NCBI GenBank assembly: GCA_024291935.2
Contig: CM044321.1
Coordinates: 60,320,985-60,384,984, forward strand
Length of the DNA stretch: 64,000 nucleotides
Source of the DNA: Okapia johnstoni
Taxonomy: Eukaryota > Chordata > Mammalia > Artiodactyla > Giraffidae
Reading direction: 5' to 3'
Below the pieces are notes generated by a model. The model saw only the letters and a list, made by a program, of their open reading frames with translations, searched no databases and was not told the DNA's origin. Every line of letters starts with the position of its first letter. Position 1 is the first letter of the stretch. Below are positions 10,550 through 25,500 of the stretch, in pieces. The position numbers and the translations under genes are program-made.

Positions 10550-13500
10550 TCACTCCTCGTCTGTCGGGTCAGGCTCCGAGAACATTCCGCACAGGGCTGT
10601 GTTGGGGCGGCACACGAAAGCATCAGTTTCACGTCCCAACTCTCTTAACTGTTCCAATGAAGACACGCAAGGATAGTGGTCTTTTAACATATCTGGCAAT
10701 TTAGAAGTCTTCTCTTGAAGACGTCGAGAACGTCTAACTGGTGTTAGAAACTTTAGCTCTTTATATGCTGAATTTGTTTCATCAAACTGCATCTTCTTTT
10801 TTATACTAAAAAAGAAAGACCCACAAAATTATTCTCATTTTCACTTCATACTTTTATACTAAATATTTATCCATAAGAGGCCTGCCAGCCCCCTGAAGGC
10901 AGGGGCTTGTTCATTTCTCCATTTGTGGTTTGCTGCTACCTGCACACACTAGATACTGGAAGACCTATAGAACTGGCTAACTGCTCAATTCCAAAACCCA
11001 CTGTTATTAGTAATACAGAGAAATTAAAGTTGTTCTTTTTTAAAGTGGTAATATTTAGGAAAAAGCAAAGCAAGTACAGGTGAAATGTTCCAATCACATT
11101 TTGTTTGAAATCTTTCTATTAACAAATAGTTCTAATCGGGAGCTTAAAGATTTCAAAATACCACATGCAGGATCCCTAAGCATAAAAAGAAGAGCACATT
11201 ACATTTTAAAAGTTTACCTTTGCAAGTATGGCGTAGTAGACACATTATATTTAATCAAGCAACCCGCCCTGGTGTTTGTACTTGGGGTTTTAACATCAAT
11301 GGTTGGGTCTTTTACTTTGTCATCTTGCTCTTTTTCACAATCTTGAAACACCACATTTCTAGGATGCTTATTTTCCATTTCCAGTTTTTCTGATTCTAGA
11401 TCAACACCTGTATCGTCAGTGTGGGGTTCCTGGATTTCTTCTTTGGTTGCACAAGTCTCCTCAATATTTTCTCCTACAGAGAGATTTATAGATGAAGCTT
11501 TTGTTTGAATACAAAGAACAAATTCAGAAGACAAGGTTATTTACAGTTAGCCGAACTTGCAAAATCAAAAAACCACACTGCCATCTCTTAACCATTTACT
11601 TTTTCTAAGCACATACTGCTAACAATTATTTAACAAATATCTACTATCTCCTATGTGTCAGGGATTACAGAAATGAATATCGAAAGGAAATCATCCCCAC
11701 CCTTTAAAAAGTTCACATTCTATGGAAGAGACATGCTTTAAAATGATTATGTGGAAAATGCTATACATGAGGTTAAAAAAACAAAGGGTCACGAGAACCC
11801 GAACAAAGAAATAACTGAGTTTGCTTGAGGGAGATGGCAAAGGAAGGCTTCACAAATGACATTTACATGGGGTCTTGAAAAATGAGTACAAGACAGAAGG
11901 AAGACAATCTTGGTATGAAGCTTAAAAATGATCTACTAAGACAACATTAAAGGGCCAGCGTGCTTAGAATATATAGATTTTTTTAAAATTGCAGTATAAT
12001 TGACATATAAGATTTGTTTCAAGTGTACAACATAATGCTTTGATATTTGTATATATTGTGAAATGACGACCACAATACATTGTGAAGTGATAATATCTGT
12101 CCCCATACAGAGTACAAATCTTTTTTTCTTGTGATGAGGACTTCTAAGGTTTACTCTCTCAACAACTTTCAAATATGCAATACAGTATTATTACTTCAGA
12201 TACCACACTGTACTTTGCATCCCCAGGACTTATTTATTTTATAACTGGTAGTTTGTATCTTTGGACCTCCCTTCATCCATTCAGTAGGTTGGACTATTCT
12301 CAGACCTTCCCCTGCCCTTGGTTTGTGATGCACTAGTCTTTCCTGGTTTGTCCTTCTGTCACCCTGAACATTCCCTCTTGTGTGTGTGTGTTGGTTGCTC
12401 AGTCATGTCCGATTCTTTGCGACCCCACGGACTGTAGCCTGTCAGACTCCTCTGTCCATGGGATTCTCCAGACAAGAATACTGGAGTGGGTTGCCATTTC
12501 CTTCTCCAGGGGATCTTCCTGACCCAGGGATCAAACCCAGGTCTCTGCACAGCAGGCAGATTCTTTACCATCTGAGCCACCAGGGAAGCCCATTCCCTCT
12601 TAAGCTCCTTCATTAAATACAGCCTTTAAGATCAGATCATATACATCTCCTGTATGTCCCACTGGTACTTATTAACAGCAACCATAAATAGAAATATTCT
12701 TTGTTGAACTAAAAAATTGTAGAGATAATCTAGTCAAAAAAGTGAAAGTGTTAGTCATGTCCAACTCTTTGCAACCCCATGGACTATAACCTGCTAGGCT
12801 CCTGTCCATGGGATTCTCCAGGGAAGAACACTGGAGTGGGTTGCCATTCCCTTCTCCAGGAGATCTTCCTAACCACGACAGGAAAAGGTTTAGAGAGGTA
12901 AGGAAACTTTCACAGGTACATGATAACGAATTTGGATTTTGAACCAGATCTCCTAGTTAAGAATTATTTATACTATGTAGAGTCAATGAATTTCAGAGGT
13001 TAAGTCAACAGAAGTATGAGGAAAGAACCAACTTAAATATTTTAAAAAGTTTAAAAAGATAAAAATAATTCAGCAAAGAAATGTAAAATTAAGTCACAAT
13101 TCACCTGAAGGAAATAAAAGAAACTAACTTACCAAATTTAAGTTTTTCTTGACTCTTCATTGTCAGAATGTCAACAATTGTATGTCGCATCTCTTCAATG
13201 GGCTTAATTTTTTTTTTAATGAAGAAAGCAGACCCATATAAGTTTTATATTCTTAGACATTAACTAGGTTATCCAAGTTGAAATTAAAACCAGTGATTAA
13301 ATTACATATTTTAAAAGAAAGCAATGGTTCTTAGACCATTTTTCTCAGAATTCTTGCTACTCAAGTTGAAAAACATGACTGTCTTTTCCAAATAAAAATG
13401 AACTTAAAGAAAAGAAAAAAAGTGAAGTCGCTCAGTTGTGTCCGACTTTTTGCGACCCCATGGACTGTAGCCCACCAGGCTTCTCTGTCCATGGGATTCT

Positions 13501-16500
13501 CTAGGCAAGCATACTGGAGTGGGTTGCCACTTCCTTCTCCAGGGGATCTTCCTGACCCAGGGGTTGAACCCAGGTCTCCCACATTGCAGGCAGACGCTTT
13601 ACCCTCTGAGCCACCAGGGTTAAGGGATGGAATTTTATCAATTTAAAAAATTTCCCTGTTAATTTTTCTTAAGCCTATGGTAACTATTACTGCTTGCTTA
13701 ATAGGAACAAAATGAATGAACAAGTAGCAAATTAAGACTATTAATATCTATCAAGAGCTGATTATATTGTTTACTCTAAATTTGTATTACTTTATTCCTT
13801 TTCTCCTACATTCCAGCCCATGGTTCTATTTTTGTTTCACATGCTATTAAACGCATCTTTGAAGAGTTCAAGGTTGATTAGTCTAACATTTCACTCATTC
13901 AAAAATTCAGCAGTTCAGTAACTATGCATTAAATGTCATATAGTATAAGTACTTACTATATTCCCTTGAACCACAATGCCTGCTAATGGAGTATATTCAA
14001 AGTATGATACAAAAGGGAAGCTCAGGGTCACATTCTTAATTCTTGAACTTAGTTCTGAAATACTCACCCATCAGGTGTTCAGCTTTCTTGTCCAATTTTG
14101 ATCCCTGTTCCCCAACTTCTGCTCTGGCCTCACTTCTATCTTTACTGCTTTCTCGGTGAATGCCTGGCTCTAGTTTTGCATCCTAGCTATACTGTCATAA
14201 GCACCATTAAGTAACGTCCCTTCTGGCTCAGTGTAGTAGGGACCTAACATTCTCTTCCAGGTGAAGTCAGGTGGAATACAATTATCCTTCAGCAAAGTGT
14301 CTTACACATTTAGAGAGAATACCTGCTGAATATATGATTTTTTAATTCAGATGAAAGATCAAATAGTATGTGTTGGCTTTGCTGATACTAAAGGATATAC
14401 ACCTTTCTTAAGGAAAGGCTGAAAAAGAAAAGTTTTTAAAAACTCTCTTTGTCAACAATTTCCAAGAATGCATTTCTGAGAAACTTGGCAAGAAAGAAAT
14501 ACATTTAGGAATATCTGCCCATAAAAACAAAAAAAAAAACCAAATAAAAACTCAAGATATGACTTATTCTATACCCCAGGGCTTTTTTGTAGCAGCACAA
14601 TGGGAAGAGGTAACAGATATGATATTAAACCACTATGGTGCTAATAATATCAGAGAAATTAGTTTATTGCCATTTTCTATATGTGACTAGACCAAACATA
14701 CGGCATATAAATGTGAGTCCATAAAGATAGACTTGTAAAGTGAGAGTTCTCTGGTGAGAGAGCTTGCTAACATTTTAAAAGTTAACTTAATTCCATTTGC
14801 TTTCTATTAAATAAATACTTTTTAATACTGAAAATTCAGTCTTTCAGTAGATTTCCCCACTAGACGATGTCCAAAATGACATGCTGTGGTAAACTATTTT
14901 TCACATCACATTTTAGGAAATGCATATTTCAGCTTGTGTCCATTTTCTAAGGTCTGACTATCCCTAGTACATGAGCAAGTTTTAGAAGGGTGGGAAACAG
15001 CCTCTATAATATGTAATTCTGTGGTCTTTAAACATTCATTACTGCCACATAAATAAGCAAAATTGTATCAAGTTATATGGTGATGTGTTCCAAAATAATT
15101 CTGAATTATTTACACTGAAATAATAATGACCCGTAAGTTATTATCTCACCTGAGCTCCTGCCAGAATGGCCTTCTCATAGATTGCGATAATATTTTCAAT
15201 AGGACTTGTGAGTGATTCAATATGTACAAGGCATATCCAATATTTAACAAGCTTTTTCGCATCCGGAATATTTTTAATCAGGTCATTTAGTGTAACTAAT
15301 ACTTCTTCTTTTGGACACCCCTAAAACAGCAAGAAATAAAGCAAGTGATGCTGTTTAGTCTACAAACTATGAACAATTAAGTAAGCCTACTACGATCAGG
15401 GTCAGTGATAAAGAGAAAAAGAGGTTGGTAGAAAATTATACATAAAATAGCCACCATTGTTTTCCTTACTCCAAACTTATTCTGAATGGTCAGCAAGAAG
15501 TAGATCAGTCAAGAGTCAGAAAAAAGAAACACTAGTTGAGAAAAAAATTAGTAAAAAAAATGACTAACACACTACTCAGTCTTTAAGTTTACCCTCTTGT
15601 ATGTTATGGAATTGCACTTGTTGATGTGTGTATACACACAGACTTCTTTCCGCCGGTGCCTGCTCTCAGTTGTGGCTTGCAGGATCTTCTCGTTGCAGCA
15701 AGTGGGATGCAGTTCCCCGACCAGGGATGCAACCCAGGTTCCCTGCCATTGGGAGCGCAGAGTCCTACCACTGGACCACCAGGGGAGTCCCTATTTGTTA
15801 TTACTTTCTTTTTTTTTCACTTTAATCCCTTTCCAGAACCCCCCTCCCACCTCCTTCCCCATCCTATCCCTCTGTTATTACTTTCTCTATAATTTTTTAA
15901 CCTACCAAATGCTTATGGAAACACCTCGCTAGTTTTTTTTTTTTTCCCTGATTTTGTCAGGTTTTGATAGTAAGATTAAAAAAATGAATCTGTAATGGTT
16001 TATGTAATTAACAGCTATATATAGTTAAGTAGTAGGGCAGAAAATTCCACAGTATCAATAAAAATCCCCAGTAGAGTAAATAGGAATAGAATCAGTTTCC
16101 CTGACCATAATTTTCGCTGGCTGTCAGAACTACAAAAAGTTTAAAGATATTCATAAAGACTAGAGAAAGGTTTGAAATCACACTCTGTATATTCATCAGT
16201 CTTGCTATGGATCTTAGAGACTAGTGAGTGACCAAAGCAAGATTAAGGAGAAGTCAGGAGGAAAAAATACACACGCACACTCTGAAGTTGATTATCATAC
16301 CCATAGGATTCTGGTCCAAATCATTAAATTCTACAGTTCAGGACCATGTTGGTTTAGATTAATAGGATTTGGTTTGCAAATATTTTAGTTAAATTTAATC
16401 TGTGATAATAATTTGTGTTGCTAGTCTTTGGTATAGAATGAGCAGAAAAAATAATTTGTAAATATGCTGATTGAATGTAAAAAACAGAAGTATCAGAGCA

Positions 16501-19500
16501 AAAACCCACCCCCAGCCCACTCTATATTAATATCTTAGAGAAATACAATATTTATAAACTCAATGGAAAAAAATCTAGTATCCCTTTGATACATTTATAG
16601 GAACTCAATTAGAATGTAGCCCATTAAAGGCTAAAGAGAAACAATCTCACAATTAAGTCTCCATAACACTGTTGACACATTAATTGGTCAAAAAAGATTG
16701 ATGATATAATTTGATGAGATAACACTGATGAAGGTAATTTGTAAGCTATAAACTTAATTTGTAAGCTATTAAGTTATAAGCTATAAAGCTATAAACAAAT
16801 ATAAAGACTCTACCTCATTAATCAGGTTCAGGCATTCAGAAAATGTCTTGTTTACTTTTTCAGTAAACAGTCGTTGCTCATCTTCTTCTGCCATGGTAGT
16901 CCAGAAGGATCCAACAGGTTGTTCATTTTGTGTTTCGGGCTCAGGCCGGGTAACTGCTGAGCTCGGAGGCCGTTTCAGAATTCTTCCTTTGCCAGCTTTC
17001 CACTCACTCAGACGAGCTCTACAGTTAGAAGAAGCATATAAACATTACTGTGACACTGATGACAGAATTCTGTCAAACACAGCGAAAGCTGAACAACATT
17101 TCCAGTCTTTAATTCTACACTAGTGGCACATATATAGTTCACCCGCTTGAAGATAAACAGGGAACATATCAATGTGAACTATACGTGCAGACCCCAAGAA
17201 TGCCTTTTTAAATGGAGAGGTTATAAAACATTTCCCAATTTCATTAACCATTTTAACTTTGATTACATAAAACAACCCAATTAAACATGTTTTGGTTTGG
17301 TTTTAATCGCTAAGTCATATCTGACTCTTTTGCAACCCCATGGACTGTAGCCCACCGGGCTTCTCTGTCCATGGGATTATCCTGGCAAGAATATCAGAGT
17401 GGGTTGCCATTTCCTTCTGCAGGGTTTCTTCCGGACCCAGGGATCAAACCTGTGTCTTCTGCATTGCAGGTGGATTCTTTACCACTGAGCCACCAGGGAA
17501 GCCCAATTAAACATACTCAAGCATAGTAACTTAAGATACACTGTTCCACAATATAAATAGGCCTAGACTGATCTGCGTATGAAGAGAATCCATGTACAAA
17601 AAACTCGAATACTCTAATATCAAGGAAATGATAAGCCGAATTCACAAATGGTACTCTACTGAAAACCGAGCTAATAAATTTGCATCTACTCACCTTCTCT
17701 CCTCCGCAGTCTCTTTGGGCTGAGTCCATCTACTGTCAACAGCTGCTCTCACCACAGTGAGTCTGTGCCGCGCACTGCTTTCTGACTTTTCTATCAGTTT
17801 AGTATTAGAAGATAAAGCAGGCCTGGCTACCATTTCAGCTGTCATGCTTTTTGATAGTGTCTTATTTCCTTTTATGTCCTGCGAAGAACTGGTCTTGATG
17901 CCAGACAAAACTGTCTTTAGCTCTTTCTCTCGAGGCCCTTTCCGAACTGTAACATTGGCAGACATCCTGCTGCTGCCCTGTTTCATGGCGTCCTGGGTTT
18001 TACTGTGCTGACTTCTAATAGGAGGTCGCACAAGGTGTTGGATCTGAGATGTAGTGCTCGCAAATTTAGTGGCAGTTTTCATATGTGAGGCTCTATCACT
18101 TTTCACTGTTACGCTGCTGACGTCTCCAGGCTGAGGCTTCGTGGCTTTAGAGACAGTCGCTGGAAGTTTCTTGGTTGTTGCAGAACTCTCATCTTTGACT
18201 TGCAGTGGTTTTCTAAAGGAATTAATCTTAGACTGAACAATTTGGCCACGATATGCTCCAAGCACAGGTTTCTTGGGTACGTTAGTATCGTGCTTTGGTT
18301 TTTCTGTAATCACTGTTTTTTTTTTACTGTTGTTTTTAAGGTGAAATGTTTGGCTTAATGTTCTATGTTGACTTTGGGGGTCATCTTTAACTGGTAACAA
18401 TGGCAGAGTTTGATTATTATCCTCAGAATTAGGTGGATCCGTGGCTATAGTTGAATTGATTAATTCATTAGAAGGTTTTAAAGGAATACAGTTTTTTTCC
18501 ACTGTTAAATTATTTTTGATCCCGGTAGGTCTACCGACATTCTCTTTATTAGCCTAAAAGAGTTATTTAAGACAAATCAGTATTTTAGAATTCCTTTCTT
18601 TCAGAAAAAGTTTAGGGAAAAAAACCTTCTTTAGGATGAGGGAAAAGGGATGGAGAGCTACTCCGTATCTTACCATTTTTGTCTTTATTTTCAGAACTTT
18701 TTTCCCTTCTTGGATCTGGCCTTCAGATGTCTTGACTCTCTGATCTCCATCACTTAAAAAAAAAAAAAGAAAATCCACATGCTTTTTGATAGTGCTTCCT
18801 TTTTGGGGGGAGGTATAGGAGGATGTAACCACTCTCCGACTTGGTAGTTCTAAATTGAGGCAAGAACTGAGCTGAGATTGTCTTGTTCTAAGCAAAACTT
18901 TTCTTTATTGTAGGGTGATTTAAAGCGTAAACAACATGGTTAGGGAAAGTAAAGATATTTTCTTACAAGATCTTAAACCCTGCCCCCATAATCTCATTCT
19001 AAACCATTCTCTAGTTGTTCAAACAAGTCTTCAAAAATCTCTGTTAAGTAACCCTTTCTTTGGTTAGTTTTAAGTACCTGGTACCAGACTTACCTTGAAA
19101 AAATTTTTTTAAAAACAGCTCTCCCAAAAGAAACCCAAAAATTTTCAAACACATAACTAATTTATTATATTAATTAACGTGGATTTTAGTTTCTAGATGG
19201 CATTGCATTTAGACTATACATCCCAAGCAAAAGGTTCTTCAAGAATTAAACCCAGGAACGAGATAGCGGAGGAGCAGGTGGACGTGGAGTCTCTCTCTCT
19301 CCACAGATACATCGGGAATACACCTTCAGACACAGACGTGCATGCAGAACACCAGCTGAGAGTGGACAGGAGTACCTGACCAGCGGAAAAGACTATATAG
19401 ACCCACGCAAAACTCGGTAGGATGAAGGAACTAGAGGGAAAAACAGGAGTGTTAGGACTGGGCCTGCCCTAGGCGGGTGGGGGAACTGAAACGGGTCTGA

Positions 19501-22500
19501 TCCCCACACTGGGGCAATTGTCTGAGTCAGAGGAGAAACATTTAAGGCTGAGAGTGAAACAGCTGATCTGTGGCAGCCTAAATGGAATGAGAATCAGATA
19601 GTTCTTACCGCAGCCATACATACCCTGGACAGGGATGTAGATCCCCTGGAAGGCATGGCGGCTGGGAGCTGGGGTTTAGGGATTGTGGCGCAATCCCAGG
19701 GCAAGGGCTGCTGTTGACTGCAGAGAGATGGGTTGAGGGGATGTGAGGGAGGAGATTGTGGTGGGAAATGCCTGTGGAGGAAAGCCAGGCAGCCATGGAA
19801 GCAAGGTGATTCTGCTGAGTCACGCATAGGGGGTGGAGCCATCACCATAGCCTCTCTCCCACTACGCGCCAGCATTGGCCACTGAACAATAGAGAGGCTG
19901 GCCCATCAAACGCCTGATGCACTGAACTACAGAGCAGGATCCCACCCAGGGTGCCCCTTTAAGTGCCTGAGGCACCTGTCTACAGAGTAGGACCCCAGCC
20001 AGGGGGGCCCCCTCTGTGTGCCTGATGCACCAAACAACAGAGAAGGACCCCAGGCAAGGGGGCCCTCTAAGTGCCTGAATGGGTGGAGCTGCAGAGAAAG
20101 ACGGGCCAAAGAGGCCTTCTGATCACCAGCTACAAGAGGTTCAAAAAAGACTCTGATAGGGCCATAACTCCTGCAACAGAGGCAGTCCGTGTCCCTGCAC
20201 ACACTTGGCACCGCCACGGTCCCCGCAAGCCAAGCAGCTGTGCCACCTTCACGCTCAACTCTCACTGGGGCAGAGCTGCCACAGGCAAAAAAAGCCTTGC
20301 ATCTTTGTGCACAGGGTCACCTCGGTTGTGTCTAGCTCTGTGACCCTGTAGACTGTGGCCTGCCAGACTTCTCTGTCAGGGAGGGGTTCCCCAGGCAAGA
20401 ATACTGGAGTGTATTGGCCAGTGCGGGTTGCCATACCCTTCTGCTGCTGCTGCTGCTAAGTCGCTTCAGTCGTGTCCGACTCTGTGCGACCCCATAGACG
20501 GCAGCCCACCAGGTTCCTCCATCCCTGGGATTCTCCAAGCAAGAACACTGGAGTGGGTTGCCATTTCCTTCTCCAATGCGTGAAAGTGAAAAGTGAAAGT
20601 GAAGTCGCTCAGTCGTGTCCCACTCTTCGCGACCGCATGGACTGCAGCCTACCAGGCTCCTCCGTCCATGGGATTTTCCAGGCAAGAGTACTGGAGTGGG
20701 TTGCCATTGCTTTCTCCGCCATACCCTTCTAGAGCACGATATTTCCTGCTTCCCTGGCTGCCAACTGCCGACTACCTGGTGCTTCCAGAACCCGTGTGAC
20801 CCAAGCAGCTGCACGACCTCCACACCTGGCCCTCACAAGGGCAAACCCGAGTTCTCCAGGGCAGTCTCAGGAGTAAACCCCAGTGGACAACCCACATGCA
20901 GAGGTGGACATAAAACCACAATGGAAACCCAGGGGCAGTGTGACTAAGAAGAAGACCCAAAACCTTCCCACCAGCTGTACAGCTACAGATTAAATCCACA
21001 CGATCAACTATATAGACTCTTATCTATGGAATATATAAAAGGTCACTGAGAGCTCCCACAAAAGAAAACGTAATAGTTCTGATAACTGTTCATTGGAGGC
21101 AAGAACACAGAGGAGTAAGACCAGATTAGAATCTGAGCCCACAGCAGGTCCAGAGATCAGCACAGTGTTGGAGGGCATCCTAAGGGAGGTGAGGTGGCCT
21201 GTGACCCCCAGTGAGAGAAAGGACTCTGACAGCAGTGACTCAAGAAAAACATTTATTCTTCTCATGTTTTGACTTGTTCTGTAGATTGTTTTGTATTTTT
21301 TTCTTTTTTCCCCGTGTTGTAGTTGTCGATTTTACTGGCACTATGAAATCTAATTAAGCTTTTGAGCTTTTTTTTTTCCTTTTTCTTTTTTCTTCTCAGT
21401 TGCATTTTTTATTGTTGTTATAAACCTCTGCCTCTATGTTGGGCTTTTGCAGTTCTGGGGAGTTTCCTGTTTTTCTTTTCTTTTTAAAAAAATTTTCAAA
21501 CCTACTTTTATTTTTCCTACATTTATTCCTTTGTTTGCTTTTCCTACTGTTCTTTTTTCCTTCAGTTAATCTTTAATGTATATCAATCTTCTTTATCTCC
21601 CTCTATTTAACTTTGCATATCTATTCTTTCTTTCCTTTCCTCTCAGCATATGTGTCAGTGTTGTTGTCATTGCTTTATTCCCCAATTGGCACCTTGTTTT
21701 AGTTTTGTTTTCCAGTTTGTGATTTAGTTAGTTTGCTCTGGTAGATATAATTTTTTATTTCCTTTGTTTGCTGGGTCAATCTATTGTACTTTACTTTTGT
21801 TGGACTATTCTGACTTTGCTCATGGGTGTATATGTATATATGCATATTTCATTACTTTATTATTTGACTGATTTTGTAACTGCCATTTGTCTGGAGTTCA
21901 TCTTTGGTCCCTCGTTTTTGGATATTTGTTTTAATCTCACTTAATGCCATAACAAACCACTTGTAGAATCTTCTATCCTGACCAGAGATCAAGCCTTGAG
22001 CCTTTGGAGTGGGAGCACTGACCGTAAGACCCTAGACTACCAGAGAACCAACCCTAGGGAGTGTCAAATGGTGAGAACTCACACTAAGGAAACCACTTGA
22101 ATACAATTCCCAGCATCACCCAACCACCAGTAGCACATTGTGCAGGAGGCCTCATCTAAACAACAAACAAAACGAAAATACAAATCCAGTCATCAGCAGA
22201 CAGGATTACCACCTCAGGCAGCCTTGCCCATCAGAGGAAAAACAGACAAAGGCTGGAGCAAATCTCACCCTATAAGAAGCTTACACAAACCACTGGACCA
22301 ACCTTAGAAGGGCAGAAACCAAAAGAAAGAATTCAACCTTGAAGCCTGGGAAAAGGAGACCTCAAACACAATAAGTTAAAAAAAAAAAAAAAAAAAAATG
22401 AAAAGGCAGAGAAATATTACACAAATAAAGGAACAAACTAGAAACACAGAAGTCCAAATAAATTAAGAGGAAATAGGCAAACTACCTGAAAAAGAATTTA

Positions 22501-25500
22501 GAATAATGATAGTAAAGATGATCAAAAAACAAAATGGAGAAAATGCAAGACCTAGAAGAATTAAAGAATAAAAATACAGAGACAAACAACACAATTAATG
22601 AAATTAAAAATACTCTAGAAGGAATCAATAGCAGAATATCTGAAGCAGAAGAATTAATCAGTGAGCTGGAAGATAAAATGGTGGAAATAACTTCTGAAAA
22701 GAACTGATAGTCTCAGAGACCTCTGGGACAATATCAAACGCACCAACATTCGAATTATACGGGTCCCAGAAGAAGAAGAGAAAAAGAAAGGGTATGAGAA
22801 AATTTTTGAAGAGACTATAGTTGAAAATTTCCCCAACGTGGAAAAAGAAATAGTCAATCGAGTCTAAGAGGCATAAAGAGTCCCATACAGGATAAACCCA
22901 AGGAGGAACACGCCAAGACACATACTAATTAAACTAATAAAGACTAAATACAAAGAAAGAATATTAAAAGCAAGGGAGAAGCAACAAGTAACATACAAGG
23001 GAAACCCCATAGGCTTAACAGCTAATCTTTCAGCAGAAACTCTGCAGGCCAGAAGGGAATGGCAGGATATATTTAAAGTACTGAAAGGGAAAAAGAAAAA
23101 GCTACAACCAAGATTACTGTACCTGGTAAGGATCTCATTCAAAATTGATGGAGAAATAAAGTTTCTCAGACAAGCAAAAGTTAAGAAAATTCAGTACCAC
23201 CAAACCAGCTTTACAACAAATGTTAAAGGGACTTATATAGTCAAGAAATACAAGAGAATGAAAAAGATCTACAAAATCAACCCCAAACAATTAAGAAAAT
23301 GGCAATAGGAACATATGTATCAATAATTACTTTAAATGTAAATGGCTTAAATGCTCCAACCAAAAGACACAGACTGGCTGAATAGATAAAAAAAAACAAG
23401 ACCCATACAAATGGTGTCTACAAGAAACCCACTTCAGACCTAAAGACACATATAGACTGAAAGTGAGAGGATGGGAAAATATGTTTCATGCAAACGGGAA
23501 GCAAAAGAAAGCTGGAGTAGCAATCCTCTTTTCAGACAAAACAGACCTTAAAATAAAGACGATTACAAGAGATAAGGAAGGACACTGCATAATGATCAAG
23601 GGATCAATCCAAAAGGAAGACATAACAATTGTAAATATCTATGCACCCAACATAGGAGCACCTCAATACATAAGACAAACACTAACAGACACAAAAGGAG
23701 AAATGGACAGTAACACAGTAATAGTAGGAGACTTTAACACCCCACTCACACCAATGGACAGATCATCAAAACAGAAAATTAATAAGAAAACAGAAGTCTT
23801 AAATGATACATTACATGAGATGGTTCTCATTAATATCTTCAGGACATTCCATCCAAATGCAGAAGAATACACCTTCTTCTCAAGTGCACATGGAACATTC
23901 TCCAGGACAGACCACATCTTGGGTCACAAATCAAACCTCAGTAAATTTAAGAAAACTGAAGTCGTATCAAGCATCTTCTCTGACCACAACACTATGAGAC
24001 TAGATATCAATTACAAGAAAAAAACTGTAAGAAACACAAACACATGGAGATTAAACCACACATTTCTAAATAATCAACAGGTTCCTGAAGAAATCAAAAT
24101 GGAAATCAAAAAATTTCTAGAAACAAATGGCAATGAAAATACAACAAGTAAAAACCTATGGGAGCAGCTTTTGCTGCAGTTCTAAGAGGGAAGTTTATAG
24201 CAATACAATCCCACCTCAAGAAACAAGAAAAACATTAAATAGACAACCTAACTTTACACCTAAAACAACTGGAAAAAGAAGAACAAAAAACCCCCAAAAT
24301 TAGTAGAAGGAAAGAAATCATAAAGATCCAAGCAGAAATAAATGAAAAAGAAATGAAAGAAACAATAGTAAAGATTAATAAAACTAAAAGCTGGTTCTTT
24401 GAGAAGATAAACAAAATTGACAAACCTTTAGCCAGACTCATCAAGAAAAAAAGAGAAGATTCAAATCAACACAATTAGAAATGAAAAAGGAGAGGTTACA
24501 ACAGACAATGCAGAAATACAATGGATTATAAGAGACTATTATGAACAACAATATGGCAATAAAATGGATAACCTGGAAGAAATGGACAGGTTCTTAGAAA
24601 AGTTCAATCTTCCAGAACTGAACCAGGAAGAAACAGAAATTATGAACAACCCAATTACAAGCACTGAAATTGAAGCTGTGATCAAAAATCTTCCAGAAAA
24701 CAAAAGCCTAGGACCAGATGGCTTCATAAGAGAATTCTATCAAACATTCTGAGAACAGCTAATGCCTATCCTTCTAAAACTCTTTCAAAAAATTGCAGAG
24801 GAAGGAACACTTCCAAACTCATTCTATGAGGCCACCATCACCCTGATACCAAAACCAGACAAAGACAACACAAAAAAAGAAAACTACTGGCCAATATAAC
24901 TGATGAACATAGATGCACAAATCCTCAACAAAATTTTAGCAAACAGAATTCAGCAACACATCAAAAAGTTCATACACCATTATCAAGGTGGGTTTATCCC
25001 AGGAATGCAAAGATTCTTCAATATACACAAATTAATCAACGTGATACAACATATTAACAAACTGAAAGATAAAAACCATAAGATAATCTCAACAGATGGA
25101 GAAAAGGCCTTTGAAAAAATTCAGCACCCATTTATGATTAAAACTCTTCAAAAAATGGGCATAGAAGGAACCTACCTCAACATAGTAAAGGTCATATATG
25201 ATAAGCCTACAGCAAGCATTATTTTCAATGGTGAAAAACTGAAAGCATTCCCCCTAAGATCAGGAACAAGACGAGGGTGTCCACTTTCACCACTATTATT
25301 CAACATGGTTCTGGAAGTCCTAGCTGCAGCAATTAGAGAAGAAAAAGAAATAAAAGGAATCCAGATCAGAAAAGAAATAAAGCTCTCACTGTTTGCAGAT
25401 GACATGATACTGTACATAGAAAACCCTAAAGATAGTATCAGAAAATTACTAGAGCTAATCAGTGAATTTAGCAAAGTTGCAGGATACAAAATCAATACAC

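Noticed and set aside
17690..18502. 270-codon frame as a stand-alone intronless gene
   Set aside because: It is the interior of CKAP2 exon 4. The true exon (17694-18553) starts upstream of the first Met and joins neighbours in phase.
20332..20823. 163-codon minus-strand frame
   Set aside because: It is a translation of the Bov-A2 SINE and flanking L1 5' UTR. The peptide repeats the usual SINE-derived pattern seen at many other copies.
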